A stretch of 64,000 nucleotides of DNA from Streptantibioticus parmotrematis. Its GTDB lineage: Bacteria > Actinomycetota > Actinomycetes > Streptomycetales > Streptomycetaceae. A model generated the notes under the pieces. That model was not told the DNA's origin. It did no database searches and was given only the letters and a program-made list of their open reading frames with translations. Where the stretch lies: the NCBI RefSeq assembly GCF_019890615.1, contig NZ_JAINVZ010000004.1, forward strand, positions 1 through 64,000, written 5' to 3'. The position numbers and the translations under genes are program-made. Shown piece by piece: positions 16,278 through 24,578 of the stretch; position 1 is the first letter of the stretch, and each line of letters opens with the position of its first letter.

Positions 16278-17204
16278 ATGCAGGTGCGCGCCGCACGAAC
16301 CCGTCAGGCCCTCATCCACGCTGCCGCCGAGCTGATCGACGACCGGGGGATGAAGGGCACAGGCCTCCTCGACATCAGCCGGTCCGCCGGAGTGAGCAAG
16401 GGGGCCCTGTACTTCCACTTCGCCTCGAAGGACGACCTGATCGCCGCCGTGCGCCAGGAGGCCCGCGGCTCCGTCATGGCCCTGGCCGACGAATGCCTCG
16501 ACGGCCGCACCTCCACGCTCGCCGGAGCGGCGCTGTTCACCACCGCCATGTCCCGGCACATGCGGGAGGACCCGGTGCTGCGCGCCGGACTGCGCCTGGA
16601 GGCCGAGGGCGCGGTGGGCGAGCGCCTCGGCGGTGACTCGCTGCGTCAGGGCTGGCTGACGGCGCTGCGCGAGCGGCTGGCCGCCGACGCCGACGCGGGC
16701 CGGCTGCGCGACGACGCGTGCGCCCGCAACACCGCCAATCTGCTGGCCGCGGTCACCGTCGGCCTGGAGGCGCTGGGCCGCGAGGACGAGACCTGGTGGG
16801 ACCCGGGTGTCACCACCGGCATATGGGAACTGCTGCTGCGCCTGGCCGGACCGGGAGAGGCCGCCGAGGAGGACATGGCCGGGATCCTGTCCGAACTGCG
16901 GGCCATGGCCCATGGCGAGCGCGGCGCGGTGGACCCTGAGGACGCGCGGGAAGAGGTTCGGGACGGCGCCGCCGAGGGTGAAAGCGGTTGCGACGCGGAC
17001 GCGTCCGGCCCGGACCACCCGAGTGATACCGCGCCGGGTGACGTGCGCCACGAGACCCTGACGGCGCCCGGCCGACCGGCGCCCTCCGGTGACGAGGCCG
17101 GGCTGCGCATGCCGCCCGCGGCCCCGGTGCCCACGATGCCGGCCGGCGGCGAACGCGTCGCGGCCCTGGCGGGGGCGTCCTCGTCCTCGTACGGCCGGGA
17201 CTGA
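16278..17204 (+). CDS. ArpA/ScbR-like TetR regulator (gamma-butyrolactone receptor homologue, possibly a pseudo-receptor)
   Basis: 308 aa. The start at 16278 (AAGGGA upstream) places the helix-turn-helix at residues 8-55 and includes SKGALYFHFASKDDL, a hallmark of the gamma-butyrolactone receptor subfamily. The ligand domain ends near residue 205; a 100-residue acidic, proline-rich, probably disordered tail follows, unlike the usual 215-230 aa proteins. Together with the second receptor and afsA it forms a quorum-type signalling locus. Whether it binds a butyrolactone or acts as a ScbR2-like pseudo-receptor cannot be decided here. Confidence 0.85.
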   Translation: MQVRAARTRQALIHAAAELIDDRGMKGTGLLDISRSAGVSKGALYFHFASKDDLIAAVRQEARGSVMALADECLDGRTSTLAGAALFTTAMSRHMREDPVLRAGLRLEAEGAVGERLGGDSLRQGWLTALRERLAADADAGRLRDDACARNTANLLAAVTVGLEALGREDETWWDPGVTTGIWELLLRLAGPGEAAEEDMAGILSELRAMAHGERGAVDPEDAREEVRDGAAEGESGCDADASGPDHPSDTAPGDVRHETLTAPGRPAPSGDEAGLRMPPAAPVPTMPAGGERVAALAGASSSSYGRD

Positions 17205-17234
17205 GCGTCGTACGAGCGGGTGGAGCCGCCGGGG

Positions 17235-18101
17235 TCAGCGCATCCCGGCGGCGGGCGCCGCGAGCGCCCCGGCCCGCACGGTCCGGTGACCGGCGCGCCG
17301 CCTGACCTCGTGGTTCGTGGCGGCGCCCTCGACGCCCTGGATCTCGTCACCGGTGGCGGAGCCGGTGACCCCGCCGCCGTAGGCGCTGTGCTCCCGCGCC
17401 GCGGCGTCGTCCGGGACCCCGCCCTCGTCGGCGTCGTCCCCCTCGTCCGAGTCGTCCTCCGCGGCCCGGGTGGTCTGCCGTTCCAGCACCAGCCGCCCGC
17501 GGCCGGGGTCCGCCGACAGGTGCGGCAGCAGCCCCGGGATCGCCAGCGAGGGCAGCAGGTACTTCCACAGCGTCGCGATCCGCTCGGGCAGGTCGAGCCG
17601 GTCCGGGTCGTATACCTGGGACAGCAGTTGGGTGCCGATGAACGCGCCCTGTATGAGCTGGGTGACCTCCTGAGGCTCCACGCTGGGCAGTAGCTCACCC
17701 TCGTCCCGGGCCCGCAGCAGCAGGTTCTCGATGACGTCGGCCGGGCCCCGGTACGCGGCGGACGACGCCTTGTAGGAGACCTGCTCGACGCTGAGCCGCA
17801 CGGCCGCGCGCACCACGACGTCGCTGCGCAGCCGTTCGGCGAAGGCCAGGGAGACGTCGATCAGCGACTGGAGTCTGACCTTGTTCTCCGGTGGCACCAG
17901 GGCCTCGTTCTGGAGCTCCACGACGGCGTCGGCGATGGCTTCCTTCGACGGGAAATGGAAGTAGAGCGCGCCACGGGTCAGCCCGCTGCGGGCCAGAATC
18001 TCGGTGGTACTCGCCCCCTCGTACCCCAGTTCGTCGAAGACGGCGGCCGCCGCCTCCAGGATCGTGCGCCGGGTCCTGACCGCCCGCGCCTGCCGCGCCA
18101 T
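17235..18101 (-). CDS. ArpA/ScbR-like gamma-butyrolactone receptor (TetR family)
   Basis: 288 aa. The ATG at 18101 has GGAG upstream. Helix-turn-helix residues 8-55 include TRGALYFHFPSKEA, and the ligand domain (VRAAVRLSVEQVSY onward) carries the conserved pattern of autoregulator receptors. After about residue 215 a D/E/A-rich tail of 70 residues (AAEDDSDEGDDADEGG) extends the protein beyond the normal size. It is divergent from afsA with an ARE-like operator between them, the standard scbR/scbA layout, so it most likely represses afsA and itself until ligand binds. Confidence 0.9.
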   Translation of the reverse strand: MARQARAVRTRRTILEAAAAVFDELGYEGASTTEILARSGLTRGALYFHFPSKEAIADAVVELQNEALVPPENKVRLQSLIDVSLAFAERLRSDVVVRAAVRLSVEQVSYKASSAAYRGPADVIENLLLRARDEGELLPSVEPQEVTQLIQGAFIGTQLLSQVYDPDRLDLPERIATLWKYLLPSLAIPGLLPHLSADPGRGRLVLERQTTRAAEDDSDEGDDADEGGVPDDAAAREHSAYGGGVTGSATGDEIQGVEGAATNHEVRRRAGHRTVRAGALAAPAAGMR

Positions 18102-18119
18102 GTGAGCTCCTGAACCTTT

Positions 18120-18148
18120 GATAACAAAACTGGCTCGTCTGTATCTTA
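18120..18148. promoter_or_regulatory. ARE-like operator between the receptor and afsA genes
   Basis: Read on the minus strand it contains AAGATACAGACGAGCC followed by AGTTTTGTTATC, similar to autoregulatory elements bound by BarA/ScbR-type receptors (AGATACA at the left, TTTTGTT at the right). It is 19 bp upstream of the receptor start and 92 bp upstream of afsA. Confidence 0.7.
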
Positions 18149-18239
18149 ACGAGGGCATCCGTCGCTGATCAGTGAGGAAACGGCACGGTCAGCAACGTGC
18201 TGGTTGTTTCTCACCCCCGCAGAGACAGGTAATCCGAGC

Positions 18240-19238
18240 ATGCAGCCATCGGGCGTTACCGCAGTCGAGATACCTTCGCCGCGCGAGCCGCACGCGGACG
18301 ATGCCGAGCCCCCCGCCGGAGGGCCACCGTCCGCTTATGCGGGCCCGGTACGGCTGACGACCACCGTCCCCCGACAATACGTGCACCGCGCGGCGGTCAG
18401 TGAAGTCCTTCTCACCGGATGGGAAACCGACGGCGACGCCGGTTTCCTGGTCACCGCGCAATGGCCGCGAGGTCACGCTCTTTTTCGGCCAAGGTTCGGT
18501 CAGCAGGATCCCTTGCTCATCGCCGAAACGATCCGGCAGGGCGGAATGCTGCTGAATCACGTCGCATTCGGCGTACCCCTCGGATACCAGTTCCTTTTGC
18601 ACGATTTGACATACGCCTCCATGCCTGGCGCGCTCGCCGTGGAACCGGTACCGAGCGAGCTCACCGTTCGTTTCACCTATCGGGATGTGGTGCGTCGCGG
18701 CAAACAGTTGTCCTCCATGCGGTATCACGCCGAGCTGTGGATGGGCCGACGCCGGGTGGCGACTGGTACCACCAGCTTCAAGAGCACCTCACCCGCCGTC
18801 TACCAGCGAATACGCGGCGACCGCCCGGTCACGACCAGCGAGCCGCCGCCGCCCGGGGTGGACCCCGCCGTCGTCGGCAGGGTGGACCCGGCCGATGTCG
18901 TGCTGTCCGCGCGGGACGCGGGCACGTCGCACCGCTGGCAGGTGCGCGCCGACACCGAGCACCCGGTCTTCTTCGACCACCCCACCGACCACATCCCCGG
19001 CATGGTGCTGCTGGAGGCGGCCCGGCAGGCGACCCAGGCCGCGCTGTGGCCCGCGCCGGTGCAGGCGGCCGAGCTGACCATCGACTTCGCGCGGTACGCG
19101 GAACTGAACGCCCCCTGCTGGGTGGAGGCCGAGCCGGCCGGGACCGCCGCCGACGGCTCCGTCCCGGTCCTGGTCACCGGGCACCAGGAGGGGCAGACCG
19201 TCTTCACCGCCCGCGTCACCGCCCAGCCGCTCACCTGA
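18240..19238 (+). CDS. afsA: AfsA-type gamma-butyrolactone synthase
   Basis: 332 aa, two tandem AfsA hot-dog repeats. Repeat 1 covers about residues 45-185 (VHRAAVSEVLLTGW, LIAETIRQGGMLLNH). Repeat 2 covers about 230-330 (HPVFFDHPTDHIPGMVLLEA). Family members condense a beta-ketoacyl group from the acyl carrier protein with dihydroxyacetone phosphate, the first step of A-factor-type autoinducer synthesis. Start ATG 18240 is chosen over an in-frame TTG at 18204, which has no ribosome site. The receptor is divergent and the reductase-like gene downstream. Confidence 0.92.
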   Translation: MQPSGVTAVEIPSPREPHADDAEPPAGGPPSAYAGPVRLTTTVPRQYVHRAAVSEVLLTGWETDGDAGFLVTAQWPRGHALFRPRFGQQDPLLIAETIRQGGMLLNHVAFGVPLGYQFLLHDLTYASMPGALAVEPVPSELTVRFTYRDVVRRGKQLSSMRYHAELWMGRRRVATGTTSFKSTSPAVYQRIRGDRPVTTSEPPPPGVDPAVVGRVDPADVVLSARDAGTSHRWQVRADTEHPVFFDHPTDHIPGMVLLEAARQATQAALWPAPVQAAELTIDFARYAELNAPCWVEAEPAGTAADGSVPVLVTGHQEGQTVFTARVTAQPLT

Positions 19239-19347
19239 TCCGCCGGACCCGGACGACGGAGGCCGTACGACCTGGAGGACAGGCAGGCGTACGGTCCACG
19301 GGACAGGACCGACCGGCACACTCGCACGCTCATCAGAACGGGGACCC

Positions 19348-20385
19348 ATGCCCGGCAGGACCACCGGCGGCACCGCGGACGCCGCCCAGCACGGCATCCG
19401 GCAGGCCTCCCCCGACCACGACCTCGACCTCGACGACGTCGCGATCACCGTCACCGGAGCGGGCGGCTTCATCGGCCGCCACGTCGCCCGGCTCGCCGCA
19501 GCCGGCGCACCGCGCCGCCTGCGCCTGCTGGCCCACCGCGCGCCCGTGACCGCCCACCCCACCGCAACCGCCGCCTCCGGCGACCACGCGGTCGTGCGCG
19601 GCGACCTCACCGACCCCGGGTCGTTGCGCGGGCTGTGCGACGGCACCGACGTGCTGATCCACTGCGCCTCCCTGGTCGGCGGCACCGCCGAGGAGTGCGA
19701 GGCGGTCAACGCCGAGGGGACCCGCGCCCTGCTGGCCGAGGCCGCGCGGGCGGACGTCGCCCGCGTCGTCTACCTCAGCACCGCTTCCGTCCACGGCCGC
19801 GGCCCCTTCCGCGCCGCCCGCCCCGGCGACCTGCCGTACGCACCGCAGTCCCCCACCTCCCGCAGCCGGGCCGAGGCGGAGCGGGCGGTACTGGACGCGG
19901 GCGGCTTCGTGCTGCGCCCGCACCTGGTGCTCGGCACCGGCGACCGCTGGGTCGTGCCGGGCCTGGCGACGCTCTCCCGCGCGCTCGGCGCCACCGTGGA
20001 CGGCTGGCAGGCGCGGCTGTCGCTGGTCGAGGCCGGGGACCTGGCCCGCGCCCTGCTCGCCGTCGCCACCGCACCGGCCGAACGCCTGACGTCCCGCGTC
20101 TACTACGCCAACCACCCCGAGCCGGTCACCGTGGACGCGTTGCTGCGCGAGGTGGTGGCGGTGGCCGGCCAGGAGTGGCCGACGACCGACTTGCCGTACG
20201 CGCGAGCGCTGGAACGGCTCCGGGCGCGCGGCGGGGGCGCGCACCACCTGGACATGGTCGCGGTGGACCACTGGTTCGACAGCGAGCCGCTGTGGCGGGA
20301 CACCGGCTGCGCCCCCGGCCCCGCGTTCCCGCAGGTCCTCGCGCCGCACGCGCGGTGGTACGCCGAGGCGCTGCGCCGCGCCTGA
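19348..20385 (+). CDS. NAD-dependent epimerase/dehydratase-like protein of the butyrolactone locus
   Basis: 345 aa extended SDR. TGAGGFIG binds the nucleotide and YLSTASVHG carries the catalytic-serine region. The usual Y-x-x-x-K is degenerate: where YxxSKAxAE is expected the sequence is TSRSRAEAE, so Tyr is replaced by Thr and Lys by Arg. Homologues beside afsA genes are thought to take part in autoregulator processing. Loss of the Tyr/Lys pair suggests altered chemistry or a non-catalytic role. A 25-30 residue N-terminal extension is present. Confidence 0.83.
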   Translation: MPGRTTGGTADAAQHGIRQASPDHDLDLDDVAITVTGAGGFIGRHVARLAAAGAPRRLRLLAHRAPVTAHPTATAASGDHAVVRGDLTDPGSLRGLCDGTDVLIHCASLVGGTAEECEAVNAEGTRALLAEAARADVARVVYLSTASVHGRGPFRAARPGDLPYAPQSPTSRSRAEAERAVLDAGGFVLRPHLVLGTGDRWVVPGLATLSRALGATVDGWQARLSLVEAGDLARALLAVATAPAERLTSRVYYANHPEPVTVDALLREVVAVAGQEWPTTDLPYARALERLRARGGGAHHLDMVAVDHWFDSEPLWRDTGCAPGPAFPQVLAPHARWYAEALRRA

Positions 20386-20454
20386 GGCCCGCGCGCCCCG
20401 CCCGCGCCGAGGTCTGCACCCGCGGACACCCATGTGTGCCTCCACGGCCCCCGT

Positions 20455-20838
20455 TCAGCAGGCGCAGAGGCAGAAGGGATGGCCCGCGGGGTCCGCGTAG
20501 ACGCGGTAGGTGCGGGTGCCGTCGCCGCGGTCGAGCGGCTCGGCCCCGAGGTCGAGCACGCGCCGTTCGGCGGCGTCGAGGTCGTCGACGGTCAGGTCGA
20601 GGTGGAACTGCTGGGACGCCTCGGCGCTGGGCCAGGCCGGCGCGACCCAGCCCGGCGCGGCCTGGAACGCCAAGGTCGTCGCGCCGGGCACCAGGACGTC
20701 CACCCAGTCCTCCTCGGCCTTGACCGTGCCGCCCAGCACGGCCGCGTAGAAGCCGGCGAGCGCGAGGGGGTCGGGGCAGTCCAGCACGACCGATCCCAGG
20801 GTGGCGAGGGGCCGTTCGGTGCTCACGTCGTCGCTCAT
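20455..20838 (-). CDS. VOC (glyoxalase/bleomycin-resistance) family protein
   Basis: 127 aa with two paired beta-alpha-beta-beta-beta modules (VVLDCPDPLALAGFYAAVLGG and FHLDLTVDDLDAAERRVLDLG, given here as their start points). The ATG at 20838 follows GGGAGG. The ending HPFCLCAC is typical of the "VOC family" proteins whose substrate is unknown. It is divergent from the CGNR protein across shared operators. Confidence 0.85.
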   Translation of the reverse strand: MSDDVSTERPLATLGSVVLDCPDPLALAGFYAAVLGGTVKAEEDWVDVLVPGATTLAFQAAPGWVAPAWPSAEASQQFHLDLTVDDLDAAERRVLDLGAEPLDRGDGTRTYRVYADPAGHPFCLCAC

Positions 20839-20903
20839 GAGTCCTCCCTTGGTGCGGCTGACACGGCTGGTACGGCTGACACGGCTCCGGGCTCCAGGCT
20901 CCG

Positions 20904-20964
20904 GGTTACCGCCATTTGCCCGTAACCGGTAACTGTTACTCCATGCTGGCCCATAGGAGGTAAC
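20904..20964. promoter_or_regulatory. Cluster of GTTAC/GTAAC elements in the divergent VOC-CGNR promoter region
   Basis: GGTTAC (20904-20909) pairs with GTAACC (20922-20927); GTAAC (20922) also pairs with GTTAC (20935-20939), and a further GGTAAC lies at 20959-20964, merging into the ribosome site of the CGNR gene. Four or five copies of one half-site in 60 bp suggest cooperative binding by a regulator. Confidence 0.6.
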
Positions 20965-20973
20965 GTCGCAACC

Positions 20974-21480
20974 ATGAATGACCCGGCGGCCGCCCCCGGA
21001 GACCTCGCGTTCGTCGAGGCGCTGGTGAACACCCTCGACATCGAGGAGGGCACCGACGCCCTGGACACCGCGGAGGGCCGCGAGCCGTTCGGCCTGGCGG
21101 AACGTGACGCGCCCGCGGCGCGCGAGCTGCGGGAGGCGCTGCGCGGCACGCTGCTCGCCCACGCGGGACACCGTGAGGCGGACGGCGACCGGCTGGGCCC
21201 GCTGCTGGCCGGGGCACCGCTGGTGGTCGTCGTGGACCCGGCCGACGGTTCGGCGTCGCTGCGCCCGGCGGACCCCGCGTCGCTCACCGGCCGGGTCGCC
21301 GCCGCGATCGCGTCCTGCGGCGGGTCCTGGACGCGCCTGAAGGCGTGCGAGGCGGCGGACTGCCGGTGGGCTTACTACGACCGCAGTCCGGCGGGGCGTC
21401 GCCGCTGGTGCTCGATGGCGGTCTGCGGCAGCCGGGCGAAGATGCGCGCGTACCGCGACCGCCGCGGCGCGGCGAGTTGA
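20974..21480 (+). CDS. CGNR zinc-finger (ABATE-type) protein, probable regulator
   Basis: 168 aa. The N-terminal ABATE-like domain (DLAFVEALVNTLDIEEG) precedes a C-terminal zinc finger CEAADCRWAYYD with CSMAVCGSRAKMRAYR, the CGNR motif here reading CGSR. Such proteins are considered stress-responsive transcription regulators. GGAGG lies 13 bases before the ATG. It probably controls the divergent VOC gene and itself through the GTAAC elements. Confidence 0.87.
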   Translation: MNDPAAAPGDLAFVEALVNTLDIEEGTDALDTAEGREPFGLAERDAPAARELREALRGTLLAHAGHREADGDRLGPLLAGAPLVVVVDPADGSASLRPADPASLTGRVAAAIASCGGSWTRLKACEAADCRWAYYDRSPAGRRRWCSMAVCGSRAKMRAYRDRRGAAS

Positions 21481-21706
21481 GCGCCCGCACCGCGAACCCG
21501 CCCGTACCGCAGGCCAGTTCAGCCATGTATGCGCGTTTTCGTACGGTCCGTGATGTATGGGTGGTAGCTGCTCGTTCGCTCCCACGCCGGACGCGGGTTC
21601 GGGTAGGTTCCGGACGTTCGGCGGGGCGGAGCGAGCAAGGGGCGCACGGACCGCGTACAGCATGCGGGGCTAGAGTCCCTCTGCGAAGACCCGGAGGGAG
21701 ACCGAC
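21481..21706. other. Untranslated region upstream of the leader ORF
   Basis: No gene. It presumably contains the promoter for the leader ORF and penicillin-binding protein. Confidence 0.5.
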
Positions 21707-21757
21707 ATGCCGCCACCGCAGCAGCGCATCGAGCAGGCCCGTAGCGGGCCTTCCTGA
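21707..21757 (+). CDS. Putative 16-aa leader peptide upstream of the penicillin-binding protein
   Basis: ATG at 21707 is preceded by a strong ribosome site (GGAGGGAG). The peptide is MPPPQQRIEQARSGPS. Its last codons run through a 7-bp hairpin with a three-base loop (21735-21751). The proline-rich start (three consecutive Pro codons) could stall ribosomes in an EF-P-dependent way. That it controls the downstream gene is inference. Confidence 0.5.
   Translation: MPPPQQRIEQARSGPS
21735..21751 (+). promoter_or_regulatory. Hairpin within the leader ORF
   Basis: AGGCCCG, loop TAG, CGGGCCT, followed by TCCT. Compact and GC-rich; candidate attenuator or RNA element 118 bp before the penicillin-binding protein start. 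Confidence 0.55.
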
Positions 21758-21868
21758 GCACGCCCCCGGTGACGAGTCGACGTCGCGTACGAGACAGCCG
21801 GGAGTCCGCGCTGGTGTTCAGGGTGAACACGGCCGGGGCTTCCCGCTCGACCGAAGGTAGTACAGAAC

Positions 21869-24433
21869 ATGAGTGAGCGCCGCAGAAACGCCCCCCGCGG
21901 CAACGACCCGCGCGGCCCCGAGGGCGGACGCCACGGCGGGTACGCGGGTGACGGGCGCAGCAGCATGGGAGCGGAAGGCCCGAGGCCGACCCGCGCGGAG
22001 ATGCGCAAGGCCGCGCAGGCCGCCAGCCGGCGCGGTGGGCGCCGCAAGGCGGGCGGTGGCGGCGGCAACGGCGGGGCGACCGGTCCGGGCCGGACGCCGC
22101 CGGGCAAGAAGCGTTTCATCGACTATCCGCGCTGGGGCAAGCAGGGCTTCCGGCGCTGGGTGCCCTCGTGGAAGCAGATGCTCGGCATGACGGTCACGTT
22201 CTTCGGCTGCCTGCTGGGCGCGTTCGGTATCGCCTACGTGATGGTGACCATCCCGCCGGTGAACCCGAGCACGCAGTTGCAGAACAACATCTTCGAGTGG
22301 TCGGACACCTCGCAGATGGCGAGCGTCGGCCAGGTCAACCGGCAGAACGTGGATCTGTCGCGGGTGCCGCAGAAAGTGCAGTGGGACTTCCTCGCGGCCG
22401 AGAACTCCACGTTCTACACCGACTCCGGTGTGGACATGAAGGGCATGGCGCGCGCGATCGTCGACATGGCCAAGGGCGGCGACGTGCAGTCCGGCTCGAC
22501 GATCACCCAGCAGTTCGTGAAGAACGCGTACCTGAACCAGAACCAGACGGCGACCCGCAAGCTCAAGGAGATCATGATCTCCCTGAAGATCGGCGTCAGC
22601 CACAAGCTGACGAAGGACGACATCCTCCAGGGCTATCTGAACTCCAACTACTACGGTCGCGGCGCCTACGGCATCCAGGCCGCGGCGCAGGCGTACTACC
22701 GCGAGGACGTCTCGAAGCTCACCGTGAGCCAGGGCGCGTTCCTGACCGCCACGGTCAACGAGCCCAGCGTGATGATGAACGCGGACTCCGACCCGGCCGC
22801 GAAGGCCGCGGCGACGGCCCGCTGGAAGTACGTGATCCAGCGGATGCAGGCGATCGGCAAGATCTCGCCCTCCGAGGAACAGCAGATCCTGGCAGCCGGG
22901 TTCCCGACGCCGAAGCCCGCGCCGGTGGCCAACGGCATGAGCGGGCAGGTCGGTTACCTGGTGCAGCTGGCCGAGAGTTACGTGGAGCAGCACGCCCACA
23001 TCACCGACCAGCAGTTCAACCAGGGCGGCTACACGATCCGCACGACCTTCGACAAGAAGAAGGTCAACGAACTGAGCGCCGCGGTCGCCGCGATGGAGAA
23101 GAAGAACCTCAACCCCAAGGCCCGTTCCGCCGACAAGGACGTCCAGGTGGGCGCGGCCTCGGTCGATCCCACCACCGGCGCGATCGAGGCGATCTACGGC
23201 GGCGCGGGGTACGACAAGGGGTACTACGTCGACAACGCCAACAGCACGGGTGTGCCGGTCGGTTCGACGTTCAAGCCGTTCGACCTGGCGGCGGCCATCG
23301 ACCACGGCGCGGTGCTCTCACCGGGCGCGGCGCCCTCGCCGATCAGCCCGGACAGCAAGTTCCTGGGCAACGACGGCATCGAGATCAAGAACCAGCAGGG
23401 CCAGTACATCCAGGACGGCACCGACCCGACCGGCATGCTGCACCAGCACAACGACGTGGACAAGGCGTGGGGTTACATCACGTTGCGGGAGGCGATGGAG
23501 CAGTCCGTCAACACCCCCTACGTGCAGCTGGGCGAGTACACCGGGTACAACAACGTCGAGAACGAGGCGCTGGCGGCGGGCCTGCTGCGCTCCAGCCTCC
23601 AGTACGACACGGCGGGCTTCTACATCGGCACCTCGACGCCGTCGCCGATCCGCATGGCGGACGCGTACGCCACGTTCGACGACAACGGCATGCACCACGA
23701 GCCGTACTCGGTGACGTCGGTGACCTCGGCCGGGCAGCCGCTGCCGGGCTTCACGCCTCCGGCGGGCACGCAGGCGATGCCCGCGTCGACCGCGAGCAAC
23801 GTCAGCGACGTCCTGCAGGACGTGGTGAAGTACGGCACGGGCACCAACGCGAAGGCGATCGGGCGCCCGGCGGCGGGCAAGACCGGTACGACGGACGACT
23901 ACAAGTCGGCCTGGTTCATCGGCTACACGCCGCAGCTGTCGACGTCGATCGCGATGTTCAAGGAGAACCCGACCAGCGGCACGCTGCTGTCGATGGAGGG
24001 CGTGGGCGGCTACAGCAAGGTGTTCGGTGCGGACATGCCGACGCAGGTGTGGACGGACTACATGGGCGCGGCGCTGGACGGACAGCCGGTGGTGAACTTC
24101 CCGCCGGCGGCCCAACTGCCCAAGGGCTCCGACGAGAACGGCGCCCCGCTGCCGACGCCGAGCACCTCGATCACCCCGAGCAACACGCCGTCGGACACCC
24201 CGAACCCGAGCCACAGCAACCCCTCGCCGTCCACGACCCCGTGCAGCCAGCGACCCGGCGGTTGCAGCAGCCCGCCGCCGTCACACACCCCCGGTGGTGA
24301 CAACGGCGGCTGGGGCATCCTGGGCGGCCAGGACGGCGGCGGAGGCCCGACCCCGTCCGGGTCGCAGTCCCCGGGCGGCGGCGCGGGAGGCGGCAAGGGC
24401 AACGGCCCCGGAGCCGGAGGCGGCACCGACTGA
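21869..24433 (+). CDS. Class A penicillin-binding protein (transglycosylase/transpeptidase)
   Basis: 854 aa. A 100-residue basic cytoplasmic N-terminus, one membrane anchor (about 108-130), a GT51 glycosyltransferase domain with AENSTFYTDSGVD and GSTITQQFVKN, then a transpeptidase domain with STFKPF (SxxK), SVN, and KTGTT. The C-terminus is a long Pro/Ser/Thr and Gly-rich tail (about residues 740-854), probably cell-wall embedded. It polymerises and cross-links peptidoglycan. The GT51 catalytic motif reads A-E-N-S rather than the common E-D-R, as in actinobacterial homologues. Confidence 0.93.
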   Translation: MSERRRNAPRGNDPRGPEGGRHGGYAGDGRSSMGAEGPRPTRAEMRKAAQAASRRGGRRKAGGGGGNGGATGPGRTPPGKKRFIDYPRWGKQGFRRWVPSWKQMLGMTVTFFGCLLGAFGIAYVMVTIPPVNPSTQLQNNIFEWSDTSQMASVGQVNRQNVDLSRVPQKVQWDFLAAENSTFYTDSGVDMKGMARAIVDMAKGGDVQSGSTITQQFVKNAYLNQNQTATRKLKEIMISLKIGVSHKLTKDDILQGYLNSNYYGRGAYGIQAAAQAYYREDVSKLTVSQGAFLTATVNEPSVMMNADSDPAAKAAATARWKYVIQRMQAIGKISPSEEQQILAAGFPTPKPAPVANGMSGQVGYLVQLAESYVEQHAHITDQQFNQGGYTIRTTFDKKKVNELSAAVAAMEKKNLNPKARSADKDVQVGAASVDPTTGAIEAIYGGAGYDKGYYVDNANSTGVPVGSTFKPFDLAAAIDHGAVLSPGAAPSPISPDSKFLGNDGIEIKNQQGQYIQDGTDPTGMLHQHNDVDKAWGYITLREAMEQSVNTPYVQLGEYTGYNNVENEALAAGLLRSSLQYDTAGFYIGTSTPSPIRMADAYATFDDNGMHHEPYSVTSVTSAGQPLPGFTPPAGTQAMPASTASNVSDVLQDVVKYGTGTNAKAIGRPAAGKTGTTDDYKSAWFIGYTPQLSTSIAMFKENPTSGTLLSMEGVGGYSKVFGADMPTQVWTDYMGAALDGQPVVNFPPAAQLPKGSDENGAPLPTPSTSITPSNTPSDTPNPSHSNPSPSTTPCSQRPGGCSSPPPSHTPGGDNGGWGILGGQDGGGGPTPSGSQSPGGGAGGGKGNGPGAGGGTD

Positions 24434-24446
24434 CGCCGCGAGCGGG

Positions 24447-24488
24447 CCCCGGCCCCCGATCCGAACGACGGATCGGGGGCCGGGGTTT
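24447..24488 (+). terminator. Strong terminator after the penicillin-binding protein gene
   Basis: A perfect 17-bp stem (24447-24463 with 24469-24485), loop aacga, followed by TTT. It separates the core gene from the lower-GC stretch to the right. Confidence 0.85.
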
Positions 24489-24578
24489 GTGAGAGTCCAC
24501 GCCCTCGGCTGACAGGTGAAGTTGCGGGGCGTCGCGTGAACTGGGCGGTCAGTCCCCGTCCGATTGGAGAGGGACCTC

